Under the pieces are notes generated by a model. The model did no database searches, was not told where the DNA came from, and was given only the letters and a program-made list of their open reading frames with translations. Both the position numbers and the translations under genes were made by a program. This document shows positions 8,395-16,981 of a DNA stretch of 64,000 nucleotides, piece by piece (within the stretch, counting starts at the first letter, position 1; the number at the start of each line of letters is the position of its first letter). Origin of the DNA: Sulfobacillus acidophilus DSM 10332 (lineage in GTDB: Bacteria; Bacillota; Sulfobacillia; Sulfobacillales; Sulfobacillaceae); NCBI GenBank assembly GCA_000237975.1, contig CP003179.1, forward strand, positions 1,488,001-1,552,000, read 5' to 3'.

Positions 8395-9078
8395 TTGAAA
8401 ACACGACAGGATGTGTGGATATGGGTTTTGTTGCCCGTCATGCTGGCGGCACTCTACCTGAATTTTGTCTGGAGCCCGGATGATGCGGTCTTGGGCCCGA
8501 GTCAACGGATTTTCTACTTTCACATGGGGTCGGCTACTGTGGCAGGCATCGCCTTTACGATTACCCTCGTGGCGTCTATCGGCTATTTAGCCACCCGAAA
8601 ACCGGTTTATGACGTCTGGGCAGCCGCTTCCGCGGAAATCGGGACCATTTTTACCACCATGCTATTAATTAGCGGGATTTTGTGGGGACGGGCGGCTTGG
8701 GGGATTTGGTGGACGTGGGACCCGCGTTTGACCTCCACCGTGATTCTCTGGGTACTCTTTTTAGCCTATCTGCTGATTCGGGAGTGGTCCGACAATCGCG
8801 AGCGGCGAGCCCGGTATTCGGCGATATTGGCCATTATTGCCTATATCGACGTGCCCATCGACTACATGACGATCCGCTGGTGGCATTCCATTCATCCGGT
8901 CGTCATTACCAGTCAAGGCATTCAAATGGCGCCGCGTATGATTGTGGCCATGTTTGGCTCCATGATAGCCTTGAGCTTGGTGTATATTGCGTGGATGGTC
9001 ATTCGGATGCGGCTGATGCGGGCCGAGCGGGGCATCGAAGATTTAAAGAACGCGTTCAAGATCGAATGGGAAAGGTAG
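8395..9078 (+). CDS. ccmC: heme-handling membrane protein CcmC
   Basis: CcmC presents heme to CcmE at the outer face of the membrane. The 227-residue protein has about six helices and the WWD motif as WGIWWTWDPRLT. Start is TTG 8395 with GGGAGG eight bases upstream. It lies three bases after ccmB and is followed by the ccmD-like gene. ResC/CcsA proteins share WWD, but the length and the A-B-C order support CcmC. Confidence 0.9.
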   Translation: MKTRQDVWIWVLLPVMLAALYLNFVWSPDDAVLGPSQRIFYFHMGSATVAGIAFTITLVASIGYLATRKPVYDVWAAASAEIGTIFTTMLLISGILWGRAAWGIWWTWDPRLTSTVILWVLFLAYLLIREWSDNRERRARYSAILAIIAYIDVPIDYMTIRWWHSIHPVVITSQGIQMAPRMIVAMFGSMIALSLVYIAWMVIRMRLMRAERGIEDLKNAFKIEWER

Positions 9079-9087
9079 TGAGACAGC

Positions 9088-9342
9088 ATGAATCCCCATT
9101 TAATGACCCCCTTGGAAAAAATGTACCTCTGGTTTCTGTTTTTTGCCTATAGCGCTATTTGGGTGATTATGTTTGGGTTTTTAGCCCGAATGGTCAAACG
9201 GTCCCGGAAAATCGAGGCCGACGTACGGCGGTTGGAACAGGAACTGCAACGTCAGCGTGAAAAGCCCGACCGGCCTCTGGAGCCTTCGGTGAATCCAACC
9301 GTCAGCGGTCCAAACCCCGGTTCCAACTCGACGGTGATATGA
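9088..9342 (+). CDS. ccmD: CcmD-like small membrane protein
   Basis: 84 residues with one membrane helix (about 13-33) containing YLWFLFFAYSAIWVIMFGF, followed by a basic, coiled-coil-like segment rich in R, E and L, and a Pro/Ser-rich tail. Position after ccmC, the single helix with an AY pair and the charged tail match CcmD, which helps CcmABC release CcmE. Such short proteins are poorly conserved, so this rests mainly on context. Confidence 0.65.
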   Translation: MNPHLMTPLEKMYLWFLFFAYSAIWVIMFGFLARMVKRSRKIEADVRRLEQELQRQREKPDRPLEPSVNPTVSGPNPGSNSTVI

Positions 9343-9392
9343 TATGCTGTCGTCGAAGGTGCAGTAATTCTGAATCATAAGAAGGGATAGCT

Positions 9393-10070
9393 ATGGCCGC
9401 CGGATTCATGTGGGCCGCTGCCGTATTGGCAGTAGGACTGGCGATAGAATTGGGGTTCCGCTATCGGCGCACCCATGCCCCGTTTTATTTTTGGTGGACC
9501 GGGTCTTTTCTCTTGTATGGCATGACCTTTATCGCCGAGGCCCTAAGCGTATCGCACAATTATACGGTCGGCGAATACGTGCTTTATATCGTCGGGTCGG
9601 CCGGGCTCGTAGGGTTCATGTCGGTGGGCACCACCTTCCTCGGCTTTCCTCGGCGTTTCGCTCGGGTCTATGCCGTGCTCATGTCGCTGGCCTTAGTGGG
9701 ATTGGTGGTCAGTGTGGTGCTTCACCCTCCCGTATTAGGGCACTACAGCTGGATTCTCTTAAATCAAGGGAAAGCGATTACCGGGGTAGCCCAGGCATTG
9801 TATATCCCCATCGCCGCCGTGGGAGGCACCTTGGTCTTTTTAGGGGCGGTGTGGTCCTGGTGGCGGACTCGTCGGGGATATAACCTTTTGATTGCGGTGG
9901 GGGTTCTGGTGTCCAGCGGGGCCGGTACATTGGCGTCTCAAGGCGCGGCCGGGGCCGCCTTCCCGTTGACGAATATTGTCGCCTTAGTTCTTATTTATCT
10001 TGGCTATCGTTATTCCCGGGCCAGTTCGGCCGGTCGGACGACCGCAGCCTCCCAAACGCACCAAGGCTGA
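9393..10070 (+). CDS. membrane protein with about seven helices, unknown function
   Basis: 225 residues, almost entirely hydrophobic, with roughly seven predicted helices and a short polar C-terminal tail. I do not recognise the family. It is separated from the ccmD-like gene by 50 bases and followed by a strong terminator, so it is probably the last gene of the ccm transcript. Start ATG 9393 has AAGGGA upstream. A role connected to cytochromes is possible only by position. Confidence 0.7.
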   Translation: MAAGFMWAAAVLAVGLAIELGFRYRRTHAPFYFWWTGSFLLYGMTFIAEALSVSHNYTVGEYVLYIVGSAGLVGFMSVGTTFLGFPRRFARVYAVLMSLALVGLVVSVVLHPPVLGHYSWILLNQGKAITGVAQALYIPIAAVGGTLVFLGAVWSWWRTRRGYNLLIAVGVLVSSGAGTLASQGAAGAAFPLTNIVALVLIYLGYRYSRASSAGRTTAASQTHQG

Positions 10071-10080
10071 CGGGGCGCAG

Positions 10081-10103
10081 AAAAGGGCCTGAGGCCCTTT
10101 TCT
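10081..10103 (+). terminator. terminator of the ccm operon
   Basis: AAAAGGGCC (10081-10089), loop TGA, GGCCCTTTT (10093-10101), then CTT. A compact, perfect hairpin that could work on both strands. Confidence 0.8.
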
Positions 10104-10163
10104 TATGCACGGGGGATGCGGTCATGTCATGCGTTACGTACTTTATAGGAGGAGGGATCTTCC

Positions 10164-10553
10164 GTGATTCGTGTACTAGTGGCCAAACCGGGGCTGGATG
10201 GGCATGATCGGGGTGCCAAGGTGATTGCCCGGGCACTGCGGGATGCCGGAATGGAAGTGGTATATACCGGACTCCATCAAACGCCCGAACAAATTGTCGA
10301 TGCGGCATTGCAAGAAGATGTGGATGTGTTGGCGCTGTCCATTCTATCCGGCGCTCATCCGACGCTGGTGCCGCGCATTATGGAACTCATGCGGGAAAAT
10401 CATTTGGATGATGTGTTGGTCTTGTTGGGCGGGATTATTCCGGAAGACGACGTCGAAAGCATGTTAGCCACCGGAGTGTCGCGGGTTTTTGGGCCGGGTA
10501 CGGACACGCGCGACATTATTCAATATATCCGGGAAAAGGTTGGCGAGCAATGA
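10164..10553 (+). CDS. methylmalonyl-CoA mutase-type cobalamin-binding subunit
   Basis: 129 residues corresponding to the C-terminal B12-binding domain of acyl-CoA mutases. The DxHxxG signature is present as DGHDRG (residues 12-17), whose His is the lower axial cobalt ligand. SxL (ALSILSG) and GG (LLGGIIP) motifs follow, completing the base-off binding fold. It is a stand-alone small subunit and no large catalytic subunit is in the window. Start is GTG 10164 after AGGAGGAGGG. It overlaps meaB by four bases, fitting a functional link. It could serve methylmalonyl-, isobutyryl- or another acyl-CoA mutase. Confidence 0.88.
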   Translation: MIRVLVAKPGLDGHDRGAKVIARALRDAGMEVVYTGLHQTPEQIVDAALQEDVDVLALSILSGAHPTLVPRIMELMRENHLDDVLVLLGGIIPEDDVESMLATGVSRVFGPGTDTRDIIQYIREKVGEQ

Positions 10554-11524
10554 CATCGGTAGCGCAATTAGCCGAGAAAATTCAGGCAGGCGACAAACGT
10601 GCCATTGCCCGTGGCCTTACCTGGGTTGAGAAAGCGACGCCGGAAGGTCGGGAGTTGGTGCGGAGCATTTTTGCCAAAGGCGGTCAAGCCCACGTCATCG
10701 GGATTACCGGAGCCCCGGGAGTCGGTAAGTCCACTTTGGTGAACGCGCTCACGCTCACGCTCCGCGCTCGCGGCCATCGCGTGGGGATTTTGGCGGTGGA
10801 TCCTTCGAGCCCGTTTAGCGGGGGCGCTATCTTGGGCGATCGCATTCGGATGCAAGAATCCGTTATGGATCCGGGCGTTTTTATGCGCAGTTTGGCTAGC
10901 CGCGGGCATCTCGGCGGGTTGTCGCGAGCGACGTTTGGGGCTTTGGCCGTGTTGGATGCCGCCGGTTTCGACAAAATTTTGATCGAAACGGTGGGTGCCG
11001 GCCAGTCGGAAGTGGAAATCATGCAATTGGCGCATACCACGTTGGTGGTGTTGGCACCCGGCCTGGGAGACGATATTCAGGCCATTAAGGCGGGAATTTT
11101 GGAAATCGGGCAGATTTTCGTGGTGAATAAAGCCGATCGGGACGGGGCCGACCATACCGTTCGACAGTTAAAAACCATGCTGACTCTGGGGTCCGAGACA
11201 CTGGACTGGGTTCCTCCAATTGTGAAAACGGTGGCCGAAAAGTCTGAGGGAATCGGAGAGGTGGCGGATGCCATTGAGCAACACCGAACGTTTTTATTCC
11301 AACGGGGTTTATTTCAGGATAGGCGTTTAGTCCAGACGGAGCATATGATTGAGCAATCGTTGGCGGACGAGGTGGCTCGTCGCCTAGCGGACGCTCGACA
11401 GCGGCCGGTATGGCGGCAATGGATTGAAGCTGTGTCGCACGGTGAATTGGACGCCAGTCAAGCGGCCCTAGCCATCTTAGAGACCCGTGAGGAGGATTCC
11501 GATGGGCTTAAGCATCTTAAATGA
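10550..11524 (+). CDS. meaB: MeaB-type GTPase, mutase-protecting chaperone
   Basis: 324-residue G3E-family GTPase that loads and protects the B12 cofactor of acyl-CoA mutases. Walker A is GAPGVGKST. The [19 protein letters not shown] segment is diagnostic for MeaB/ArgK, and NKAD is the guanine-specificity motif. The start ATG overlaps the stop of the B12-binding subunit. The 3' end overlaps the next gene by about 20 bases. Older annotations call this family ArgK. Confidence 0.93.
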   Translation: MTSVAQLAEKIQAGDKRAIARGLTWVEKATPEGRELVRSIFAKGGQAHVIGITGAPGVGKSTLVNALTLTLRARGHRVGILAVDPSSPFSGGAILGDRIRMQESVMDPGVFMRSLASRGHLGGLSRATFGALAVLDAAGFDKILIETVGAGQSEVEIMQLAHTTLVVLAPGLGDDIQAIKAGILEIGQIFVVNKADRDGADHTVRQLKTMLTLGSETLDWVPPIVKTVAEKSEGIGEVADAIEQHRTFLFQRGLFQDRRLVQTEHMIEQSLADEVARRLADARQRPVWRQWIEAVSHGELDASQAALAILETREEDSDGLKHLK

Positions 11525-12665
11525 CGAGGAGAACGCGGTTCGCGACGCGATTCGGGCGCTCGTGAAAAAAGCCATCGAGCCCAAGTCGCAAGAGTACGAT
11601 ATCCTTGAAATTTACCCGCGGGACCATATGCGGTTATTAGGCCAACAGGGCTACCTGGGGATGATTGTGGATCCCGAGTACGGGGGGGCGGGTACGACCT
11701 ATTTGGCCCAGACGTTAGTGGTGGAGTCTATCGCGGAGGCTGACCCGGCGACGGCCGTCATCTATGAGGTGCACAACTCGCTGCATATTGAGGCCATTTG
11801 GCGGTTTGGCACCGAAGAACAAAAGCGGCGCTGGTTGCCGGCCTTGTGCCGGGGTGAGGCCATTGGGGCGTTTGCGCTTACTGAAGCCGAAGCGGGATCA
11901 AACGCCGCCGCCTTGTCCACGCGGGCCGTTAAAGTGGCTGGGGGATATGAACTGACCGGTCGTAAAATGTTTATTACCAGTGGCGGGGAAGCCGAACGGT
12001 ATATTGTGTTCGCAACGATTGACGCGACAAGGGGGGCGGACGGAATTACGGCTTTCTTGGTCGAAAAAGGCTCCCCTGGCCTTTCGTTTGGTCCCCCCGA
12101 AGATAAATTAGGCATTCGCGCTTCCCGGACGTCGGAGGTCATTTTGGATCGGGTATTTGTGCCGGAAGACCAACGCTTGGGCGATGAAGGCGCAGGATAT
12201 GAGATGGCGCTATATCTTCTGGACGGCGGACGGATCGGTATCGCCGCGCAAGGTGTGGGGATTATGGCCAAGGCATTGGAGCGGTCATTGGAATATGCCC
12301 GCCAACGCCAGCAGTTCGGGAAGCCCATCGGGATGTTTGAAGGCGTGCAATGGCGGCTGGCCAACATGGCCACGGACCTCCACGCCGCTCGGTTGATGAC
12401 CTATGAAGCCGCCCGTCATCGAGAAGAAGGGCCGGCCCAACGGCCACTTTTTGCCATGGCGAAGCTGTTCGCGTCGGAACATGCCGTCCGGCACGCCGAG
12501 GATGCCGTCCAAATTTTCGGCGGCTATGGCTATATGCGGGAATATGGGGTCGAACGGCTTTTACGAGATGCCAAGATTACCGAAATCTATGAGGGAACTT
12601 CGGAAATTATGCGCTGGGTCATTGCGTCTCGTCTATTGAAAAACTACGATTTGGACAATATTTAG
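11502..12665 (+). CDS. acyl-CoA dehydrogenase
   Basis: 387-residue FAD enzyme of beta-oxidation-type chemistry. Family landmarks are FALTEAEAGSNAA (substrate and FAD binding), the RQQFGKPIGMFEGVQ segment and EIYEGTSEIMRWVIA near the C-terminus, where the Glu of YEGT is the usual catalytic base. GAGGAGG (11489-11495) six bases upstream fixes ATG 11502. A longer reading from 11487 is less likely. The gene follows mutase genes, so branched- or short-chain acyl-CoA breakdown (isobutyryl, 2-methylbutyryl or butyryl) is likely. The exact substrate cannot be decided. Confidence 0.92.
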   Translation: MGLSILNDEENAVRDAIRALVKKAIEPKSQEYDILEIYPRDHMRLLGQQGYLGMIVDPEYGGAGTTYLAQTLVVESIAEADPATAVIYEVHNSLHIEAIWRFGTEEQKRRWLPALCRGEAIGAFALTEAEAGSNAAALSTRAVKVAGGYELTGRKMFITSGGEAERYIVFATIDATRGADGITAFLVEKGSPGLSFGPPEDKLGIRASRTSEVILDRVFVPEDQRLGDEGAGYEMALYLLDGGRIGIAAQGVGIMAKALERSLEYARQRQQFGKPIGMFEGVQWRLANMATDLHAARLMTYEAARHREEGPAQRPLFAMAKLFASEHAVRHAEDAVQIFGGYGYMREYGVERLLRDAKITEIYEGTSEIMRWVIASRLLKNYDLDNI

Positions 12666-12679
12666 TAAGGAGGCGCGGC

Positions 12680-13459
12680 ATGCCTAATACACAACCGATT
12701 CCGGTGGTTTTGGCGGGGGCGACCGGGAAAACCGGCAGCGCCGTCGGCAAAGCGGTCTGGGATGCTCACGACATGGAATTGGCTGCCGCCGTGGCACGCC
12801 GGCATCGAGGCGTATCGTTAGGGCTTTTGTGGGGAATTCCGGAATTGACCGTCACTTTGACGGCCGATCTGACGGAAATCGATCGGGATTATGCGGTCTT
12901 AGTGGATTTTACCGAACCGGAATCGGCTTATCCCCGGTTGGTCGAGGCGATCAGCCGAGGGTGGGACATAGTGGTCGGGACGACCGGTTTTAGCCGAAGG
13001 GAACGGGAGCATTTGGCGGAACTCGTGGAGAGCCGTCAGGTGGGGGCAGCCGTGATCGCCAATTTTTCGCTCGGAGCGTGGGTCGCCGAGCGTTTGGCGA
13101 TTGAGGCCAGTCGCTATTTAGGGCAGGTCGAGGTGATTGAGGGACATCATCAAACCAAGAAGGATCGGCCGTCCGGCACGGCCAAACGAATGGCGGAACT
13201 CTTGGCCGATGCCATGGGCCGGGATGTCGACAGTATTCCGGTCCATTCGATTCGTTTACCGGGGATGGTCGCCCACCAGGCGGTAGTATTTGGATCCAGC
13301 GGGCAACTGATTACGATTCGCCATGATGTGCATGACCGCAGTGCGTACGCGGCCGGCGTGTTGGCGGCTATTCGCCAGGTCCACACGTTTCGGGGCCGGG
13401 TGGTTAATGATCTGGGGGAGATTTTGGATCCGGGGCGACTTCGTCCTGACGGGCCATAA
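12680..13459 (+). CDS. dapB: 4-hydroxy-tetrahydrodipicolinate reductase
   Basis: NAD(P)H-dependent step of lysine and diaminopimelate synthesis, also leading to dipicolinate in spore formers. 259 residues. The N-terminal Rossmann motif is GATGKTGSA, the middle motif is GTTGF, and the active-site block EGHHQTKKDRPSGTA holds the catalytic His pair and Lys. The start follows TAAGGAGG. It is 14 bases after the acyl-CoA dehydrogenase gene and could be cotranscribed although unrelated. Its 3' end overlaps a convergent small gene by 56 bases. Confidence 0.93.
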   Translation: MPNTQPIPVVLAGATGKTGSAVGKAVWDAHDMELAAAVARRHRGVSLGLLWGIPELTVTLTADLTEIDRDYAVLVDFTEPESAYPRLVEAISRGWDIVVGTTGFSRREREHLAELVESRQVGAAVIANFSLGAWVAERLAIEASRYLGQVEVIEGHHQTKKDRPSGTAKRMAELLADAMGRDVDSIPVHSIRLPGMVAHQAVVFGSSGQLITIRHDVHDRSAYAAGVLAAIRQVHTFRGRVVNDLGEILDPGRLRPDGP

Positions 13460-13589
13460 ATTGGCGGGCGACTTCCCGAAACCGCGTACGATAGGGTGAG
13501 GATTTTAGTTGCAGTTCTTCGCGGACCAAATCGCGCAAAGCCTGGAGTCCATCACTGGCACCGGCAACTAACGGCTTTCGACGGGGCAT
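13404..13589 (-). CDS. small SASP-like protein (divergent alpha/beta type)
   Basis: 61 residues, MPRRKPLVAGASDGLQALRD at the start. The pattern MxRRxPLVxxAxxGLxxLxxxVxxELxL follows the beginning of clostridial alpha/beta-type small acid-soluble spore proteins, which coat spore DNA. The second SASP signature is only weakly reflected in EVARQFMARQ. A textbook ribosome binding site, AAGGAGGGG, lies five bases before the ATG on the minus strand, so the gene is very likely real even if the family is not. A sigma-G-like promoter is visible upstream. The tail overlaps the end of dapB. Confidence 0.6.
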   Translation of the reverse strand: MPRRKPLVAGASDGLQALRDLVREELQLKSSPYRTRFREVARQFMARQDEVAPDPKSPPDH

Positions 13590-13637
13590 GGTCTCCCCTC
13601 CTTAAGGGTGTTGATGACGGATGGTGTCGTATAGGCA

Positions 13638-13667
13638 TAGCTTGTCCTGTTCGTGATAAGGGTATGC
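13638..13667 (-). promoter_or_regulatory. candidate sigma-G-like forespore promoter
   Basis: On the minus strand GCATA (13667-13663), an 18-base spacer and CAAGCTA (13644-13638). This resembles the forespore consensus GMATR and CATnmTA, with one mismatch in the -10. It lies about 50 bases before the SASP-like gene. Confidence 0.35.
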
Positions 13668-13700
13668 GAATCATGAATTCAAAGTGGACGGTGATCTAGG

Positions 13701-15791
13701 GTGGAACTGACCTATGAGACGTTGGCGGCGTTTCCCCGGCCCGGTCAGGCGGTACCGATGGCGCCGCGGTTTAGTGCGGATGGCCGATGGGTGTATTTCT
13801 TGTGGGATGAACAACGGTCGGGGCGGCTATCGCTCTACCGCATGGAATTGACAGCCGGGGTGCCCGAGCGGGTGGTGGAGGCTCCCGCCGAGTCGGCCGA
13901 ACTGACGTTGGAAGAGCAGCTGGCGCGGGAACGTGGTCGGGTCGCCTGGGAGGGTATTACCCAATATCAATTACAGGGGGAGACTATCTTAATCCCTTAT
14001 CAGGGGGCCTTATGGCTGAAAGAGGGCCATCTCGCCCCCTTGCGCCAAATTCCCGATAGCCAGGGCCTTTTTGACCCTTATTTGCTCGCGGATCAAGAGA
14101 CGGGGATTGCCTGTAAGGACGGCACGTTGGTGCGTTGGCATCGAAGTCGGGGCCTCCTGGACACGCTGACCCCGCCTGCCGAAGAGGGATTGTCCTATGG
14201 TGTGGCCGAATATGTGGCGCAAGAAGAGCTTGACCGCCGTCGGGGCTATTGGGTGTCTCCTCATGAACAATGGCTGGTTTTTACCGAGGTAGACGAACGG
14301 CATGTGGCGCCTTATCCGATTGTGCACCAGGAGGCTGAACCGGTCACGGTTGAGTGGCACCGTTATCCGTTTACCGGTGGGGAAAATGCGCGTGTCAGGT
14401 TATGGGTGCGAAGTTTGCGGGACGAAAGCGAACCGATGCGGCCCTTAGGCTGGGCCCCAATCGACCGGTATTTATTGGATATCCTCTGGCTGACGGAAGA
14501 TGAGGTCGCAATCTTATCCATTTCGCGTGACGCGCGAGACCTCCAGTGGGAGCGATGGAATGTCCGGAGCGGAGAGCACCGGACGATTTATCGGGAAACC
14601 CAACCACGTTGGATTAATCGGCCTTCCCAGTCATGGGTATTGACCTCCGGAGATATTCTGACAACCACTGAACGGACCGGGTATCGCCAATTGCTTCGAA
14701 TCGCTCCAACCGGCGAGACGCGGGTGTATGTATTACCGGAGTTGATTACCGAGTTGGCGGGTGTCGACGAGTCGGCCGGGCGCGTGTATATCGTCGTGGC
14801 GCGCCAGCAATCGTTGGAGCGTACGCTGGTGTCCCTCGATCTGGGATCCGGGAGGGTGCAGGAATGGACGAGAGAACCCGGCTGGCATCGCGTCTGGGTA
14901 TCGCCGGTCGGCCCGTGGTTTTTGGATCAATGGAGCACCTTTGATCACGCCCCGGTGACCCGTTTAATGTCATTTGAGGACGACCGGCCGGCACGCATGA
15001 TTCACGTTAACCCGATCACCCGGGAAGAACTCGGATTAGCGACTCCGGAGCGGGTGGCGGTCGTGACCGCTTCCGTCGTATTAAACGGGCTTTTCTATGC
15101 ACCGTCGACACCCGGGCCTTGGCCTTTGGTGGTGTCGGTCTACGGCGGTCCGCATGCCCAAATGGTCCGGCATGATTGGGAGGAAACGATTGACTTAACC
15201 GCACAGTTCTTGGTCCGAAAGGGATACGCGGTGTGGAAATTGGACGGGCGAGGCTCGGCCTTTCGCGGTGTGGCCTTTGAACAAGCCCTCTTTCATCAAT
15301 TTGGTACCGTGGAACTGGAAGATCAAGTCACCGGGGTCCAATGGGTGCTGCAGCACTATCCGGTGGATGCTCGGCGGATTGGGATTATGGGCTGGAGCTA
15401 TGGCGGCTACATGACCATTCGTGCATTATTGCAGGCACCGGATCTGTTTAAGGTGGGAGTAGCCGGGGCCCCCGTCACCGATTTTCGGTGGTATGATACG
15501 GCCTACACCGAACGGTATATGGGGACACCGGAGGAGAATCCCGACGGCTACCGAAAGGCTTCCTTATTGCCGGACGTCGGCGCTTTGAAAGGGCACCTGT
15601 TGTTAATGCATGGGCTTATTGACGAAAATGTCCATTTTCGGCATACCGTACGATTGTTGCAGGCCTTTATCGATGCCGGCAAGGACGTCGACCTGGTTCT
15701 CTTGCCCGGCTCCCGTCATATGCCGAGGGGATGGACGACGACCGTGTACAGGATTCGCCGGACCATCGAATATTTCCTGACACATCTCTAA
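13701..15791 (+). CDS. S9-family prolyl peptidase (dipeptidyl peptidase IV type)
   Basis: 696-residue serine peptidase with an N-terminal beta-propeller (about 1-440) and a C-terminal alpha/beta-hydrolase domain. The catalytic triad is readable: Ser566 in GWSYGGYM, Asp641 in LIDENVHF and His673 in GSRHMPRG. The propeller has AEYVAQEELDRRRGYW, corresponding to the double-Glu motif that binds the free N-terminus of substrates in DPP IV. No signal peptide is seen, so it is probably cytoplasmic. Start GTG 13701 has only a weak TAGG upstream. Confidence 0.88.
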   Translation: MELTYETLAAFPRPGQAVPMAPRFSADGRWVYFLWDEQRSGRLSLYRMELTAGVPERVVEAPAESAELTLEEQLARERGRVAWEGITQYQLQGETILIPYQGALWLKEGHLAPLRQIPDSQGLFDPYLLADQETGIACKDGTLVRWHRSRGLLDTLTPPAEEGLSYGVAEYVAQEELDRRRGYWVSPHEQWLVFTEVDERHVAPYPIVHQEAEPVTVEWHRYPFTGGENARVRLWVRSLRDESEPMRPLGWAPIDRYLLDILWLTEDEVAILSISRDARDLQWERWNVRSGEHRTIYRETQPRWINRPSQSWVLTSGDILTTTERTGYRQLLRIAPTGETRVYVLPELITELAGVDESAGRVYIVVARQQSLERTLVSLDLGSGRVQEWTREPGWHRVWVSPVGPWFLDQWSTFDHAPVTRLMSFEDDRPARMIHVNPITREELGLATPERVAVVTASVVLNGLFYAPSTPGPWPLVVSVYGGPHAQMVRHDWEETIDLTAQFLVRKGYAVWKLDGRGSAFRGVAFEQALFHQFGTVELEDQVTGVQWVLQHYPVDARRIGIMGWSYGGYMTIRALLQAPDLFKVGVAGAPVTDFRWYDTAYTERYMGTPEENPDGYRKASLLPDVGALKGHLLLMHGLIDENVHFRHTVRLLQAFIDAGKDVDLVLLPGSRHMPRGWTTTVYRIRRTIEYFLTHL

Positions 15792-15793
15792 CA

Positions 15794-16564
15794 TCATTCG
15801 GCGTAAATCATTTTGACCGTCATACCGCCGTCAATCACCAGATTGGTACCGGTAATGAAGCCGGCTTGGGGCGAAGTAAGCCAAAGGCATGCCTGGGCGA
15901 TGTCCTCGGGCCGTCCCACGCGGCCGACGGGATGTTGCTGATGATCAATCGGGCGAAGCCCTTCGGCCTGGCGGGCGGCGGATTTTTTCCAGGCGGAGAC
16001 GTCAATCCAACCCGGGCTGATGGCGTTTACGCGTACCCGTGGGCCTAAAGACACGGCCAGCGAATGCGTCAGCGCCAAAAGACCGCCCTTCGAGGCCGAG
16101 TACGGCTCGGTGTGGGGCTCGGACATGAGAGCCCGGGTGGACGCGATATTAATGATCACGCCCGGTTGGTCATGGCGACCGAGAGCGTCGTACGTATACT
16201 TGGCCAAAAGATATGGACCGCGGAGGTTGACCGCAATCACCCGGTCCCACTCGGCGGTTGGTCGGCTGCCTAGCGTACCGGGCGCCGTTATTCCGGCATT
16301 GTTGATGACGATGTGAAGGCGTCCCCAGTGCTGAAGCGTGGCTTCTGTGAGGCGGATGACCGCCGCTTCGTCCGACACATCGGCGACGATGGGTAAAACG
16401 TGATCGCTCTGAGCGGCATGGGATTCGGTCCATTCGTCCAGTGCTTCGGGATCCGCATCGACCACGGTCACGAACGCGCCCGCGTCTAAATAGGCTTCCG
16501 TAATGGCCCGTCCAATCCCTTGGGCACCACCGGTGACGATGACCACGTGATTTTGATATTCCAT
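15794..16564 (-). CDS. short-chain dehydrogenase/reductase
   Basis: 256 residues, classical SDR. The NAD(P)-binding motif is TGGAQGIG (residues 11-18), followed by NNAG and the catalytic YSASK with an upstream Ser in NIAST. C-terminal ITGTNLVIDGGMT is typical of the glucose dehydrogenase/FabG-like group. The Asp at the end of beta-2 (VVDAD) suggests NAD preference. Substrate unknown. It converges on the peptidase gene with a two-base gap. The upstream side is a 417-base gap. Confidence 0.88.
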   Translation of the reverse strand: MEYQNHVVIVTGGAQGIGRAITEAYLDAGAFVTVVDADPEALDEWTESHAAQSDHVLPIVADVSDEAAVIRLTEATLQHWGRLHIVINNAGITAPGTLGSRPTAEWDRVIAVNLRGPYLLAKYTYDALGRHDQPGVIINIASTRALMSEPHTEPYSASKGGLLALTHSLAVSLGPRVRVNAISPGWIDVSAWKKSAARQAEGLRPIDHQQHPVGRVGRPEDIAQACLWLTSPQAGFITGTNLVIDGGMTVKMIYAE

Positions 16565-16981
16565 CGAATATCAACCGTCCTACTTTTATTGCCCATGCTA
16601 CCGCAGAAAGCTGGGACGCTCAAGTGGTTACGGTCGGAGGGCGTGGGGTACCGGTCATTTTATGACCGGACCGCCATGAGGATGAACCGCATGACGAGTC
16701 GTCCCCTTGCCGGGATCTGAGACATAGAAGCATCCGGCGAATACATGTGTGGCCGACGTTGTCCTAGACTTGCCTCTCGTCTTTGGTTAGGCTCCGAAAA
16801 GGTTGACCTTTTGATCATTTCGGAAGTTGTGCGCAGACGGTATATAGGACTCATTAGGCGGATTTGCATTGAGAGATCCCTGTGTCATGGATCTCGAGGC
16901 ATGGTCCCAGGACAGTAGCAGCACATCGGTTCATCGCGTGACGTGATAGGACGGCATTCATTATGGAAGGGGCTCTTTGAT
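16565..16981. other. 417-base gap with two inverted repeats
   Basis: No gene is seen. Two perfect inverted repeats stand out: CCGGTCAT (16651-16658), loop TTT, ATGACCGG (16662-16669), and GAGATCC (16873-16879), nine bases, GGATCTC (16889-16895). They lie between the divergent SDR and RidA genes and could be regulatory or relics. No convincing full promoter was found. Confidence 0.4.
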
